A stretch of DNA of 64,000 nt, from positions 1-64,000 of the forward strand of contig JABJQG010000005.1 in the NCBI GenBank assembly GCA_018663505.1. The letters run 5' to 3'. This document shows, piece by piece, positions 28,505 through 37,498 of this stretch. The notes under the pieces were generated by a model that searched no databases, was not told the origin of the DNA, and saw only the letters and a list, made by a program, of their open reading frames with translations. Numbering within the stretch: the stretch's first letter is position 1; the number at the start of each line of letters is the position of its first letter. The translations under genes and the position numbers were made by a program. Source of the stretch: Pseudobdellovibrionaceae bacterium (GTDB lineage Bacteria; Bdellovibrionota; Bdellovibrionia; Bdellovibrionales; UBA1609).

Positions 28505-29500
28505 TTAAGTGCACACGGAGAGAACAAAATTTTCTAACCAAATGTGAGAGGAAACAGGGGAAGATTTTAGTGCCTTATCTGTCTCGTAAAGGCTGGTAAT
28601 TGTTTGATTTATTTTATTTTCATTCCAGTTGCGGGCTTGACCTAGGTACTGTTTCATAAAGAAGCTAGGGACGCCCACTTTTTCGCTGAGCTTCTGTGGG
28701 GCTAGGCCCTGTTTGCGGCCTTCGAGCACAGAACTAAGAATCTTTAAATGGCGGTTTACTAGAACTAGAATGCCAACTTCGTTTTGACCATGATCAAGTA
28801 AGTTTGCCAAAGAGGTAAGTGCTTTGACTTTGTCATTGTTGCCTAAGGCTTCAGTAAACTCAAAAACACTATCAACACGAGAACGAGACACAACCTTAGC
28901 CACATCATCAGAATTAACATTATTTTTTTCGCCCACAAATTGTTTTAGCTTAATAAGCTCATTTTGAATTTCGTTCAGGTTGGAACCCACAAGCTGTTGG
29001 AGGAATAATACGGCATCTGGAGATAAGGAGAGCTGATTTTTGTGTGCAATATAATTGATCCAAGTGCCCATCTTATTGTCATAAGGTTTTTTAAGTTCTA
29101 CTGAAACTGCATTTTTAATTATGGTTTTGTAAGTCTTTTTTCTTTTATCCATTTTGTCTGCGACCATGACTAATACAGTAGTATCCACAGGGGACTCTAA
29201 AATGGCGTGGAGTTTTTCCCATTGTTTCTCTGTAAGCAGATGTGTTTGCTTAAATACCACAAGTCGTTGAGGGCACATCATGGGTAATGTGCCTATGACA
29301 TCACTGACTTTCGCAGTATCTACATCGGTGGCGTAAAAACTATCGTAATTAAAATCTGTTGCGCCCGTGCTAAGTACTTTGTTTTTAATGGAAAGTAAGG
29401 CTTCATCAATCAAAAAAGGTTCACTCCCTACAAGGAAATAAATATTATCAGTTTTTTTCTCTAATCTTTGTTGTAAGCCACGCAAATCTAGAGCTTTCAT
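28505..29500 (-). CDS. holA: DNA polymerase III delta subunit
   Basis: A 331-residue protein of the clamp-loader delta family, which opens the beta sliding clamp. The N-terminal AAA-like domain has IYFLVGSEPFLIDEAL and a later VVFKQTHLLTEKQW strand; the C-terminal helical collar (about 220-331) contains VLVNRHLKILSSV. As in other delta subunits, no functional ATP site is apparent. It overlaps lptE by four bases (ATGA), the same lptE-holA order known from enterobacteria. Confidence 0.9.
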   Translation of the reverse strand: MKALDLRGLQQRLEKKTDNIYFLVGSEPFLIDEALLSIKNKVLSTGATDFNYDSFYATDVDTAKVSDVIGTLPMMCPQRLVVFKQTHLLTEKQWEKLHAILESPVDTTVLVMVADKMDKRKKTYKTIIKNAVSVELKKPYDNKMGTWINYIAHKNQLSLSPDAVLFLQQLVGSNLNEIQNELIKLKQFVGEKNNVNSDDVAKVVSRSRVDSVFEFTEALGNNDKVKALTSLANLLDHGQNEVGILVLVNRHLKILSSVLEGRKQGLAPQKLSEKVGVPSFFMKQYLGQARNWNENKINQTITSLYETDKALKSSPVSSHIWLENFVLSVCT

Positions 29501-30060
29501 AGAACCTCTGTCATTCTGTTATATGCTTCGTTCATCATGTCCTTAGCAATATTACTATAAACTTGTTGGCGCACACTGTTGTTGTAGAGAGGATTTGCTG
29601 TGTTTATGACGTTTGATTTTAGCTGTGGAGCTAAATAGACTTTCTCTCCACTAAATTGGCTGGACCAAATGATTTTGTGATCAGAATTTCTTCTTAATCT
29701 TAAATCAACATTCATAATGATACGGTAACTAGCTGCAAGGGTCGTGTCACCAGGGAGTTCAGAGCTACCACTGGGGCTTTGGCGTTCCACCTTAATTTTT
29801 CTAATAAAACCTTCCACAGTTACAGGAGCCACGTGACTCTTAGTAATGTTAGCCACTTTAGATCTATTAAACTCCCGAATAAGTGCATTGGTGAAATAAA
29901 CCTCGACTTGTACATCTTTGGTGCGATTAGTAAACATAGGGATGGCAAGCTCCTTGTATCCACCCTTGAGTTCACGGTTACCATAGCCTAAGTGGTAACC
30001 GCAGCCTGTAACACAAGATGAAATTATAAATAATAAAATATACTTGAATAATGATTGCAC
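29497..30060 (-). CDS. lptE: LPS-assembly lipoprotein LptE
   Basis: A 187-residue lipoprotein with signal peptide and lipobox VTGC (Cys about 20), then GYHLGYGNRELKGG and IPMFTNRTKDVQVEVYFTNAL, the pattern of LptE/RlpB, which plugs the LptD barrel for insertion of LPS in the outer leaflet. A TTLAASYRIIMNVDLRL strand also fits. It is the first gene of a lptE-holA-PilZ run and divergent from the aminotransferase gene. lptD is not in the window. Confidence 0.9.
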   Translation of the reverse strand: MQSLFKYILLFIISSCVTGCGYHLGYGNRELKGGYKELAIPMFTNRTKDVQVEVYFTNALIREFNRSKVANITKSHVAPVTVEGFIRKIKVERQSPSGSSELPGDTTLAASYRIIMNVDLRLRRNSDHKIIWSSQFSGEKVYLAPQLKSNVINTANPLYNNSVRQQVYSNIAKDMMNEAYNRMTEVL

Positions 30061-30117
30061 AAGGGCATGTTCTCAGAATATTTTATTAAAGTCACTGAGA
30101 ATCAAAAGGAAATCCTT

Positions 30118-31257
30118 ATGGAATATGATAATTTATTAATGACCCCTGGTCCCGTTCCAATGCCTGAGTCGGTTTTAAATGAGCTCTCAAAACCTATGAT
30201 ACATCATAGGACACCTCAATTTACTCAGATCCTAAAGGAAGTGAATCAGCTGTTAAAACCTGTGTTTAAAACACAACAGGATGTGATATGTCTTTCCTCA
30301 ACAGGTACAGGAGCTATGGAAGCGGCTATGGTGAACATTTTATCACCAAAAGATAAAATACTGGTTATAGAAAGTGGGAAGTTCGGTGAACGGTGGACGA
30401 AGATAGCAAAAGTTTATGGAGTGCAAGTGCACAATATAGATGTGCCCTGGGGACAGGCTGTGGATCTAGAACTTTTTGAACAAAAGTTAACGGACAATAA
30501 ATATAAAGCTATCTTTACACAGTCCTGTGAGACAAGTACCGCAACACTTCAACCAGTGATGGAAATGTGTGCAATTAAAAACAAATGTTCTCCTCACAGC
30601 TTAATGGTAGTTGATGGAATATCAGCTGTTGGATCTACAGCTTTAGAAATGGACAAGTGGGGCATTGACGTTCTTGTTGCTGGGTCGCAAAAAGCTTTTA
30701 TGATCCCTCCGGGGTTGTCTATGATTGCTTTATCTAAGAAAGCTTGGTCGGCTTATACAACTTCTAGCTTGCCAAAATTTTATTTTGATTTAGGACAGGA
30801 ACTAAAATCTGTAGTTAAGAATCAGACCTTTTTCTCATCCTCAGTGAGTTTAATTCGAGCCCTAAGAGTTTCCTTAAATCATTGGAGTGATAACGGCGGT
30901 GTGGACGAGCAAATTGCACATTGTTTAAAGTTAGCAAAGCTGTCTCATAAGCTAACTATGGGATTGGGATTAGAATTATTTTCTCAATCACCTGCGCCCT
31001 CTGTCACAGCGATAGTGGTTCCTGAGAGCATAGATGGTGTACAATTAAGATTGTTACTAGAGGAACAATATAATGTTACGGTAATGGGCGGCCAAGGTCA
31101 GTTAAAAGGTAAAATTTTAAGGATTGGGCACTTAGGCTATATTAACGAAGCGCAAATTTCTGAGACCTATTTTAGAATAGGTTTAGCTTTGATGGATTTA
31201 GGTTATGAGCGAAACAGTATTGAGCATTTAAAAGCAGTGTGTAAAGTGAAAGATTAA
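30118..31257 (+). CDS. Class V aminotransferase (serine-pyruvate/phosphoserine type)
   Basis: A 379-residue PLP enzyme of the alanine-glyoxylate/serine-pyruvate aminotransferase group. The start MEYDNLLMTPGPVPMP contains the family TPGPV motif; the PLP Lys is in VLVAGSQKAFMIPPG. The start at 30118 has AAGGA upstream; an earlier ATG at 30055 overlaps the divergent lptE end and is rejected. Only three bases separate it from a phosphoglycerate dehydrogenase-like gene, so the pair may carry out the first two serine steps, with this enzyme replacing SerC; purely an inference from context. Confidence 0.87.
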   Translation: MEYDNLLMTPGPVPMPESVLNELSKPMIHHRTPQFTQILKEVNQLLKPVFKTQQDVICLSSTGTGAMEAAMVNILSPKDKILVIESGKFGERWTKIAKVYGVQVHNIDVPWGQAVDLELFEQKLTDNKYKAIFTQSCETSTATLQPVMEMCAIKNKCSPHSLMVVDGISAVGSTALEMDKWGIDVLVAGSQKAFMIPPGLSMIALSKKAWSAYTTSSLPKFYFDLGQELKSVVKNQTFFSSSVSLIRALRVSLNHWSDNGGVDEQIAHCLKLAKLSHKLTMGLGLELFSQSPAPSVTAIVVPESIDGVQLRLLLEEQYNVTVMGGQGQLKGKILRIGHLGYINEAQISETYFRIGLALMDLGYERNSIEHLKAVCKVKD

Positions 31258-31260
31258 AAA

Positions 31261-32226
31261 ATGAAAGTTATTTTAGTTTATAATGGTTATACACCAAAAT
31301 CTATTGCCATGCTGAAGTCTAATAGACAGTTGAAAGTAATTGTTTATCAAAATCAAAAAGAGTTTGATCAGTATATTTCTGATTCAACCATAGTTCTCAT
31401 TCGATCAAATACACAGGTGCACGAGAAACTAATATTAGGGGCGAAAAATTTAAAATTAGTAGTCACTGCCACCAGTGGTTTTGATCATATAGACTACTCG
31501 TGTTGTATGAAAAACAATATTAAAGTATTATACACGCCAAATGCAAATGTACAAAGTGCTGCAGAGTTAACTATTGGACATATGTTAAATATAAGTAGAA
31601 AACTAACTCAAGCACAAACCTCCTTGTTTAATGATCGATGGCGCAGCCCGGATTTGTTTGCTAGTAATCTGGGTGGAAAAAATTTGGGTATTGTAGGTTT
31701 AGGAAGAATTGGCCAAAAGGTTACTCAAATAGCTCAAGCTATTGGGATGAAAGTTGCGGCTTATGATCCCTATATAGAGCACTCCATGTTTCAAGCTTTA
31801 AATGTAGAACCTCAGGGGTTTATGGAGCTTTTAAGGAATTCAGATGTACTGTCGCTGCATGTGCCTTTAACTAAAGAAACCTTTGAAATGATTAATGCAA
31901 AAACACTTGTGGAGGCGAATACGGATTTGATTTTAATTAATGCCTCCAGGGGGCAAGTCATCAGAGAGCCAGATCTAATTCAGTGGTTGCAAAAGAAAAA
32001 AATAAAAGCCGCGGGTTTAGATGTTTACCACAAAGAGCCTTTAGTTAAAGATTCGGAATTGAAACAGTTGAAAAATGTATTTTTAACTCCACATATTGGT
32101 GCCTTTACGGAAGAGGCTTACGTAGAGGCCTCTGAGGATGCAGTTGCTAAAGCTCTTAGGTTTATTGATTCAGGTGAGTTGAGGGATGAGTTGCCATTGG
32201 ATCAAGCTTGGGCGAAGTTTTTGTAA
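31261..32226 (+). CDS. serA: D-3-phosphoglycerate dehydrogenase-like 2-hydroxyacid dehydrogenase
   Basis: A 321-residue NAD-dependent D-2-hydroxyacid dehydrogenase. NAD-binding GIVGLGRIGQKV, and the catalytic Arg (INASRGQVI), Glu (DVYHKEP) and His (LTPHIGAFTEEAY) are all present. It lacks the C-terminal ACT domain of long SerA, so feedback control by serine is not expected through that domain. Adjacency to a class V aminotransferase supports serine synthesis, but other hydroxyacids remain possible. Confidence 0.82.
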   Translation: MKVILVYNGYTPKSIAMLKSNRQLKVIVYQNQKEFDQYISDSTIVLIRSNTQVHEKLILGAKNLKLVVTATSGFDHIDYSCCMKNNIKVLYTPNANVQSAAELTIGHMLNISRKLTQAQTSLFNDRWRSPDLFASNLGGKNLGIVGLGRIGQKVTQIAQAIGMKVAAYDPYIEHSMFQALNVEPQGFMELLRNSDVLSLHVPLTKETFEMINAKTLVEANTDLILINASRGQVIREPDLIQWLQKKKIKAAGLDVYHKEPLVKDSELKQLKNVFLTPHIGAFTEEAYVEASEDAVAKALRFIDSGELRDELPLDQAWAKFL

Positions 32227-32271
32227 GTTTAGGATGTTGTGCTTCAATGGGACCTTTCTATCCTTGGGAGA

Positions 32272-32472
32272 TCGGGCCTAAAGGCAGCCCGAACCTGCCA
32301 ATTCTCCCACATCGTGTGGGAGAATCTATTGAATGAAATGGACTCAGTTTGTCTCGAGTATTAATTTTTTTAGATCTAATGGCACTATGCCATTAGATTG
32401 CGGTGCTCGAGGCTGCAAGCCTCGATTGTCAGGATGCATAAATCCCAATGGAAACACAATGTTCAATCCTGA
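32272..32472. other. Run of five stable hairpins, possible structured RNA
   Basis: Within about 200 bases between serA and mazG lie five inverted repeats: 32272-32277/32287-32292 (6 bp), 32301-32311/32315-32325 (11 bp, loop TCG), 32374-32383/32389-32398 (10 bp), 32407-32414/32418-32425 (8 bp, loop GCA), and 32429-32435/32466-32472 (7 bp). None is followed by a T-run on either strand. A minus-strand open frame across it lacks protein-like features. It may be a small RNA, a folded 3' end, or a non-autonomous mobile element. Confidence 0.5.
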
Positions 32473-32497
32473 TAAACCCACAGACGCCAAATAAACT

Positions 32498-33262
32498 TTA
32501 TTTAATCCTTTTCCAGTACTCATCTTTTTCCAACTGATTAAGAGAAAGAAAATCTTCGCCCTCTTGTTCAATAAGTTCTTTCATGGCAAGGTATCGCTTT
32601 TCAAATTTACTGTTAGCTTTTCTTAAGGCTTGCTCGGCCTCTATGTTCATGTGTCTGCCCAGTTGTACTAGGCTAAATAGTATGTCGCCGAATTCCTCTT
32701 CCATATGATTCTTGTTCTTTTCTGCCTGAGCCTCTTTAAATTCTGATATTTCTTCTAAGACTTTTTCTTGAACTTCTTCTGTGTTGGACCAGTCGAATTT
32801 TTGTGCTTTTGTTTTCTCTCCTATTTTTTGGCTCACTAAAAGTGGAGAAAGTGTTTTGCTAATATTAAATCCAGGACGTTTCTTTTTATTTTCTTTGGCT
32901 TTTATATTCTCCCAGTTTTCGTGGACTTCCTCGAGGTTTGCATCTAAGTCGTCAAAAACATGGGGGTGTCTTCTTACCATTTTTTCGCTGATAGTTTGAA
33001 TCACATCCTTAATATTAAAATTATTATCTTGTCTCGCTATTTCGGAATGAAGTACCACTTGTAGGAGTAGATCCCCTAATTCGCTTTTAATTTCGTTTGA
33101 GTTGTTCTCCTCGATGGCCTCTGCCAATTCATGAGACTCTTCTATGGCCCAGCGTATTAAGGTCTGGTGCGTCTGTTTTTTGTCCCAGGGACAGCCCTCT
33201 GGGCCTCTTAACTTTTCAACAATTTGTACAAAATCCTGGAAGTTATAGGCAGTTTGAGGCAT
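32498..33262 (-). CDS. mazG: Nucleoside triphosphate pyrophosphohydrolase MazG
   Basis: A 254-residue enzyme with two tandem MazG domains. The first has GPEGCPWDKKQTHQTL, the metal-binding AIEESHELAEAI and ELGDLLLQVVLHSEIA; the second has LEEISEFKEAQ and EEFGDILFSLVQL. It converts NTPs to NMPs and pyrophosphate, clearing damaged nucleotides and in E. coli lowering ppGpp. It is the full-length form, divergent from pgpH with 79 bases between. Confidence 0.95.
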   Translation of the reverse strand: MPQTAYNFQDFVQIVEKLRGPEGCPWDKKQTHQTLIRWAIEESHELAEAIEENNSNEIKSELGDLLLQVVLHSEIARQDNNFNIKDVIQTISEKMVRRHPHVFDDLDANLEEVHENWENIKAKENKKKRPGFNISKTLSPLLVSQKIGEKTKAQKFDWSNTEEVQEKVLEEISEFKEAQAEKNKNHMEEEFGDILFSLVQLGRHMNIEAEQALRKANSKFEKRYLAMKELIEQEGEDFLSLNQLEKDEYWKRIK

Positions 33263-33341
33263 GGCAGTACTCCTTTTTGTGGTGCAATTTCATTATGTCA
33301 TAGGTCTAGTCTAACTGATTTGAAAGAACAAATTTTATTTG

Positions 33342-35846
33342 ATGATTTCTCTTAATTTTGCCGATATATGTTATGATGAACAAAAGCAACTAGGGGCGCA
33401 ATTGAGTCAGAATAGTAAGAAGAATCAGACTTCAAAAAAAATTAGATCTAAGTACATAAGTCATACTCAGAAGGTTTTGGATTTTGTTGATACCTTAGGA
33501 CTCGAGAAAACTTTCTTAGGACGTTTTGCTTATTTATTAGATTCTAAATTTAATATCCGTAGAGTCTCCTTGTTATTTTTATTTTGCTTTGTCCTCTCTT
33601 TTGTTATTTATTTTAATTTTGACCTTAGTCTTTCAGTAAAAGTTGGTGGAGTAGCCACAGCTGATATAAAATCGCCAATAAATTTTGTAATGCTAGATGA
33701 GATTGCTACAGAAGAAAAGAGAATTGAGGCCGAAAAAAATGTACCTTTGGTTTTTGATTATGACCCAGACACATACGAAAAGGTACTTTCTAATCTCTAC
33801 TCAAGTTTTCATGAAATGCGCATGTTATCCAAAAACATTAATTGGCCAAAAAAAGATTGGAAGCGTGAAGAGAAGGTCAAAGAATTTTTGATAAATAAAG
33901 AAAAATTTGAGGAGATATTGAATGTTAAAATTTCCAAACGAATTTTTGAATGGTTAGTAGAGAAGCAGTTTAGTGTAAGCTTGGAGAATATTATCAAAAA
34001 TTCTCTGATTAGTTGGTTTAATAATAAAATTATTGATAAACCAGAAAATTTATTTTTAAAGAAAGACTCAAATGTATTACTTAGAAATATTCAATCAAAT
34101 AATGTGACGGTTTCTGTCCCTCTTGAGGAATTGAAAGCTATCAAAGATAAGTCTTCATTTAAAATAATAGAAAATTACAGGCTTAAAAGATTTAGCTTAC
34201 GTGATCGAAAGAATATGAAGATTTTTGCGAATTCTCTAGTTATTCCTAACGTCACTTTTAATAGGAATGAAACTGAATCAAAAAAATCAGCTTCTCGAGA
34301 ATCTGTTTTGCCAGTACAAATCTCCATAAAAAAGAATCAGGTTATAGTCAATAATGGCTCTGTGATTACTCCATTACATGTAACTATATTTAATGAAGTT
34401 GAAAAGAGAAAAAGTGAGAGAAATGTTCTGTTTGTTTCATTGCTGACAGGACTGCTACTATCACTTATTTTATTAGTTTTTCATTCTTATCTCAATCGAG
34501 TAGGTTCTAAGGAATTTAAAATTGGAGAGAAAACACTTAGTGTGATGACTTTGGTTACCTTTATGACCGTGCTTATGACTAAACTATTTATCTTTATTAC
34601 AGATGCCGCATTTTTAGATAAATATGGTTCAATTATTCCATCTACATTTTTTCTTTATGCTGCTCCGGTGGTTTCTGGATCCATGATTATTGGCATGCTT
34701 GTTAACTCTGGTAATATGGTTTGGCTCTACACCTGCTTTCTTTCTTTGGTAATGGCAACAATGATGGGAATGGACCTGTCTTACTTTGTCATTGTATTGG
34801 TAGGTGGTATTGCTGCGGCTCGAGGGGCGTTTAAATGCGAAAAGAGAAATGATATTTACTGGGCGGGCTTAGGGGCCGGTGGTGTAAGCGCTGTTGTCAT
34901 ACTGCTTATTGTTTCATTAAAATTCTATGGAAAACCAGAACTTGGAGATCAACTTTTATGGAATGTCCCGGCAGGATTAATTGCGGGAGTTCTAGCCTCA
35001 ATGATCACTATGATGGTCATTCCACTCATTGAGTCTGCATATAGTTACACCACTGACATTAAGCTTCTTGAACTCAGTAATTTAAGTCATCCGCTTATGC
35101 AGGAGCTTATTGTTAAAGCGCCAGGAACTTACCATCATTCACTAGTGGTAGGAAGTATGGTGGAAGCAGCAGCGAAAGAAATTGGCGCGAACTCCCTGTT
35201 GGGGAAAGTTATGGCTTATTACCATGATGTGGGAAAATCAGAACATCCCCATTATTTTATTGAAAACCAAAGGCCTGGTTATAACCCTCATGATCATGTT
35301 TCACCTTATATGAGTAAAACCATTCTTGTTGCCCACGTAAAAGATGGGGCGGAAAAAGCATTAGAGTATAAGTTGGGTAAGGCTATTTTAGATGGAATTT
35401 TACAACATCATGGAACTACTTTAATTTCATATTTTTATAATCGAGCTCTTGAGGAAGCTAATGGAGAGCCTGTTGATGAAAACGAATTTAGATACCCTGG
35501 GCCCAAACCACAATTCAAAGAGGCCGCTCTGGTGATGCTGGCAGACTCCATAGAGGCTGCGGCGAGATCATTTGATGAACCTACTGCTGCTAGACTACAG
35601 AAGTTAGTGAAAGATATTATTCAAGCTAAATTTTTGGATGGCCAATTAGAAGAGTGTAACTTAACTTTAAGAGATCTATCTATTATTGAAAATGCTTTTG
35701 AGCATGTTTTATTAGGTATGTACCATCAGCGAATAGATTACCCAGGTCAAAAACAGAAGGAAGTGGATATGGCTAAGAAGGAAGTTAAAAAGGGTAAGGC
35801 TGAGCTTCGTTTACAAGAGAATGTTTCCACTAAAAAAAGCTCATGA
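33342..35846 (+). CDS. pgpH: 7TM-HD phosphohydrolase (PgpH/YqfF-like)
   Basis: About 834 residues. An N-terminal cytoplasmic part, one span (about 70-90), a large extracytoplasmic region (about 95-360), a cluster of seven spans (about 365-580), then an HD domain with APGTYHHSLVVGSMVEAA, YYHDVGK and ILQHHGTTLI, the full metal set. PgpH of Listeria hydrolyses cyclic di-AMP; that activity is likely by homology. ybeY overlaps its end by four bases, a conserved pairing. Start uncertain: ATG 33342 has no good ribosome site, while a TTG at 33402 follows AGGGG by 5 bases. Confidence 0.9.
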   Translation: MISLNFADICYDEQKQLGAQLSQNSKKNQTSKKIRSKYISHTQKVLDFVDTLGLEKTFLGRFAYLLDSKFNIRRVSLLFLFCFVLSFVIYFNFDLSLSVKVGGVATADIKSPINFVMLDEIATEEKRIEAEKNVPLVFDYDPDTYEKVLSNLYSSFHEMRMLSKNINWPKKDWKREEKVKEFLINKEKFEEILNVKISKRIFEWLVEKQFSVSLENIIKNSLISWFNNKIIDKPENLFLKKDSNVLLRNIQSNNVTVSVPLEELKAIKDKSSFKIIENYRLKRFSLRDRKNMKIFANSLVIPNVTFNRNETESKKSASRESVLPVQISIKKNQVIVNNGSVITPLHVTIFNEVEKRKSERNVLFVSLLTGLLLSLILLVFHSYLNRVGSKEFKIGEKTLSVMTLVTFMTVLMTKLFIFITDAAFLDKYGSIIPSTFFLYAAPVVSGSMIIGMLVNSGNMVWLYTCFLSLVMATMMGMDLSYFVIVLVGGIAAARGAFKCEKRNDIYWAGLGAGGVSAVVILLIVSLKFYGKPELGDQLLWNVPAGLIAGVLASMITMMVIPLIESAYSYTTDIKLLELSNLSHPLMQELIVKAPGTYHHSLVVGSMVEAAAKEIGANSLLGKVMAYYHDVGKSEHPHYFIENQRPGYNPHDHVSPYMSKTILVAHVKDGAEKALEYKLGKAILDGILQHHGTTLISYFYNRALEEANGEPVDENEFRYPGPKPQFKEAALVMLADSIEAAARSFDEPTAARLQKLVKDIIQAKFLDGQLEECNLTLRDLSIIENAFEHVLLGMYHQRIDYPGQKQKEVDMAKKEVKKGKAELRLQENVSTKKSS

Positions 35847-36280
35847 AATTTGAAACAATAAACCAAACGGAGAGTGTGTTGCCTGAAGACGGACTTCAAG
35901 ATGTACTGGATCGTTGTGTGGATTTCTTTTCTGCTGAAGGAGTCATGGGAGCAGATCAATCTCAATGCTCAATTTATCTGGTTTTTGTAGAGAAATTGAA
36001 AATGCAAGAATTAAACCTGCAGTTTAGAAACATGGATAAACCAACAGATGTACTGAGCTTTGCTCCTTCAGAACCGGAATTCTTAGGTGAATTGGTGTTC
36101 TGCATAGATGTGCTAAAGCTTCAAGCTATGGAAAATAATCATAGCATTAGAAATGAGTTTATATATCTACTAATTCATGGCCTGCTCCACCTATTAGGTT
36201 ATGACCATGAAAATGATGACGACCAAGCAAAAGAGATGCTCGAATTGCAAGATAATTTGTTCGAAATTGTAAGGGAATAA
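35843..36280 (+). CDS. ybeY: Endoribonuclease YbeY
   Basis: A 145-residue metal-dependent RNase involved in 16S rRNA 3' end maturation and ribosome quality control. The zinc motif HGLLHLLGYDHEND near the C-terminus and the KPTDVLSFAP motif are diagnostic. It is translated together with pgpH (4-base overlap). Confidence 0.95.
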   Translation: MKFETINQTESVLPEDGLQDVLDRCVDFFSAEGVMGADQSQCSIYLVFVEKLKMQELNLQFRNMDKPTDVLSFAPSEPEFLGELVFCIDVLKLQAMENNHSIRNEFIYLLIHGLLHLLGYDHENDDDQAKEMLELQDNLFEIVRE

Positions 36281-36378
36281 CCTATATATTGCCACTGCAT
36301 TTGGTTAATGTTTGCTTAAATTATAGTATCGGTTTAGTATTCCTTGAAACTTTAAATTAGATAGAGAGTAGAATTGTT

Positions 36379-37498
36379 ATGTCTTTAGAAACTCAATTGG
36401 TAGATGTTAAATCAACACTTAAAAGTATGTCCGTGAAAATCAATGAGCTTCGGGGGTATCTTTGACATTGAGGTTAAAATAAAGCGGATTGAAGAATTAA
36501 AAAGATCTTCAGAGAATCCTCAGGTATGGAATGACCATAAACAGATGCAACAAATAAACAAAGAGCTTACTTCTTTAAGCTCAATTGTGGATCAATGGAG
36601 GCGCCTGGAAGCTCAAGTTGAAGACTCCCTTGTGCTTTTAGAAATGGCTGTGGATGAGAACGATAGTGAAACTTTTGTCCAAGTACAATCTGATGTAGAG
36701 CAAATGCAGGGACAAATTGATGGTCTTGAAACTCAAAGCTTGTTGAGTGGTGAAATGGATAGCTGTGGGTCTTATTTATCCATAAACTCTGGTGCTGGTG
36801 GTACTGAAGCCTGTGACTGGGCCCAGATATTAATGCGAATGTATATGCGCTATGCGGAGAGAAAAGGTTATAAAACACAAATTTTAGCCATGACTGAGGG
36901 GGAAGAGGCCGGAATTAAATCAGTGACTTTGTTGATCGAAGGAGACATGGCATATGGGATGTTGAAATCCGAATCAGGAGTGCACCGCCTAGTTAGAATA
37001 AGTCCCTTTGATTCCAACGCTAGAAGACACACTAGTTTTTCCTCTGTTTTTTGTTGGCCTGAAGTTGATGATAGTATTGAGGTTGAGATTAATAACGAAG
37101 ATTTACGTATAGACACTTATCGTTCCAGCGGCAAAGGTGGACAGCATGTAAATAAAACAGATTCAGCCGTTCGTATTACGCATTTACCTACTAATGTAGT
37201 TGTTCAGTGTCAGAGCCAGAGAAGTCAATTAGCCAATAAAGATAAATGTTTTAAAATGTTAAAATCAGCGCTTTATGAACTTGAAATAGAAAAAAGGAAT
37301 AAAGAAAAGGATGAGGTGAATTCAAGTAAAAGTGCTAATGAGTGGGGCAGCCAAATTCGTTCCTATGTTCTTGCTCCATATCAAATGGTGAAGGATCATC
37401 GAACTAACTTTGAAACTTCAATGCCAGATAGAGTATTAGATGGAGATTTAGACTCATATATAGAGTCCTATCTTAAAATGAAGGCTGTGAATCAATGA
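36379..37498 (+). CDS. prfB: Peptide chain release factor 2 (programmed +1 frameshift)
   Basis: RF2 is read as two segments: 36379-36462, then 36464-37498, giving about 372 residues. The first 28 codons end at CTT followed by in-frame TGA (36463-36465); skipping T36463 reads GAC and continues. The rest carries RF2 hallmarks: SPF anticodon-like tripeptide (RISPFDSN) and the catalytic SSGKGGQHVNKTDS with GGQ. RF2 ends translation at UGA/UAA, so low RF2 raises frameshifting and its own synthesis. The stop overlaps the lolC start (ATGA). Confidence 0.96.
36445..36466 (+). promoter_or_regulatory. RF2 frameshift site
   Basis: A Shine-Dalgarno-like CGGGGG (36451-36456) sits just before TAT CTT TGA C, nearly the same as the conserved bacterial AGGGGGTATCTTTGAC. 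It drives the +1 slip on the CTT codon, controlled by RF2 level. Confidence 0.95.

Noticed and set aside
32344-32571. 75-residue minus-strand frame across the hairpin region
   Set aside because: It overlaps the mazG end, begins inside mazG in another frame, and follows the palindromes rather than any protein pattern.
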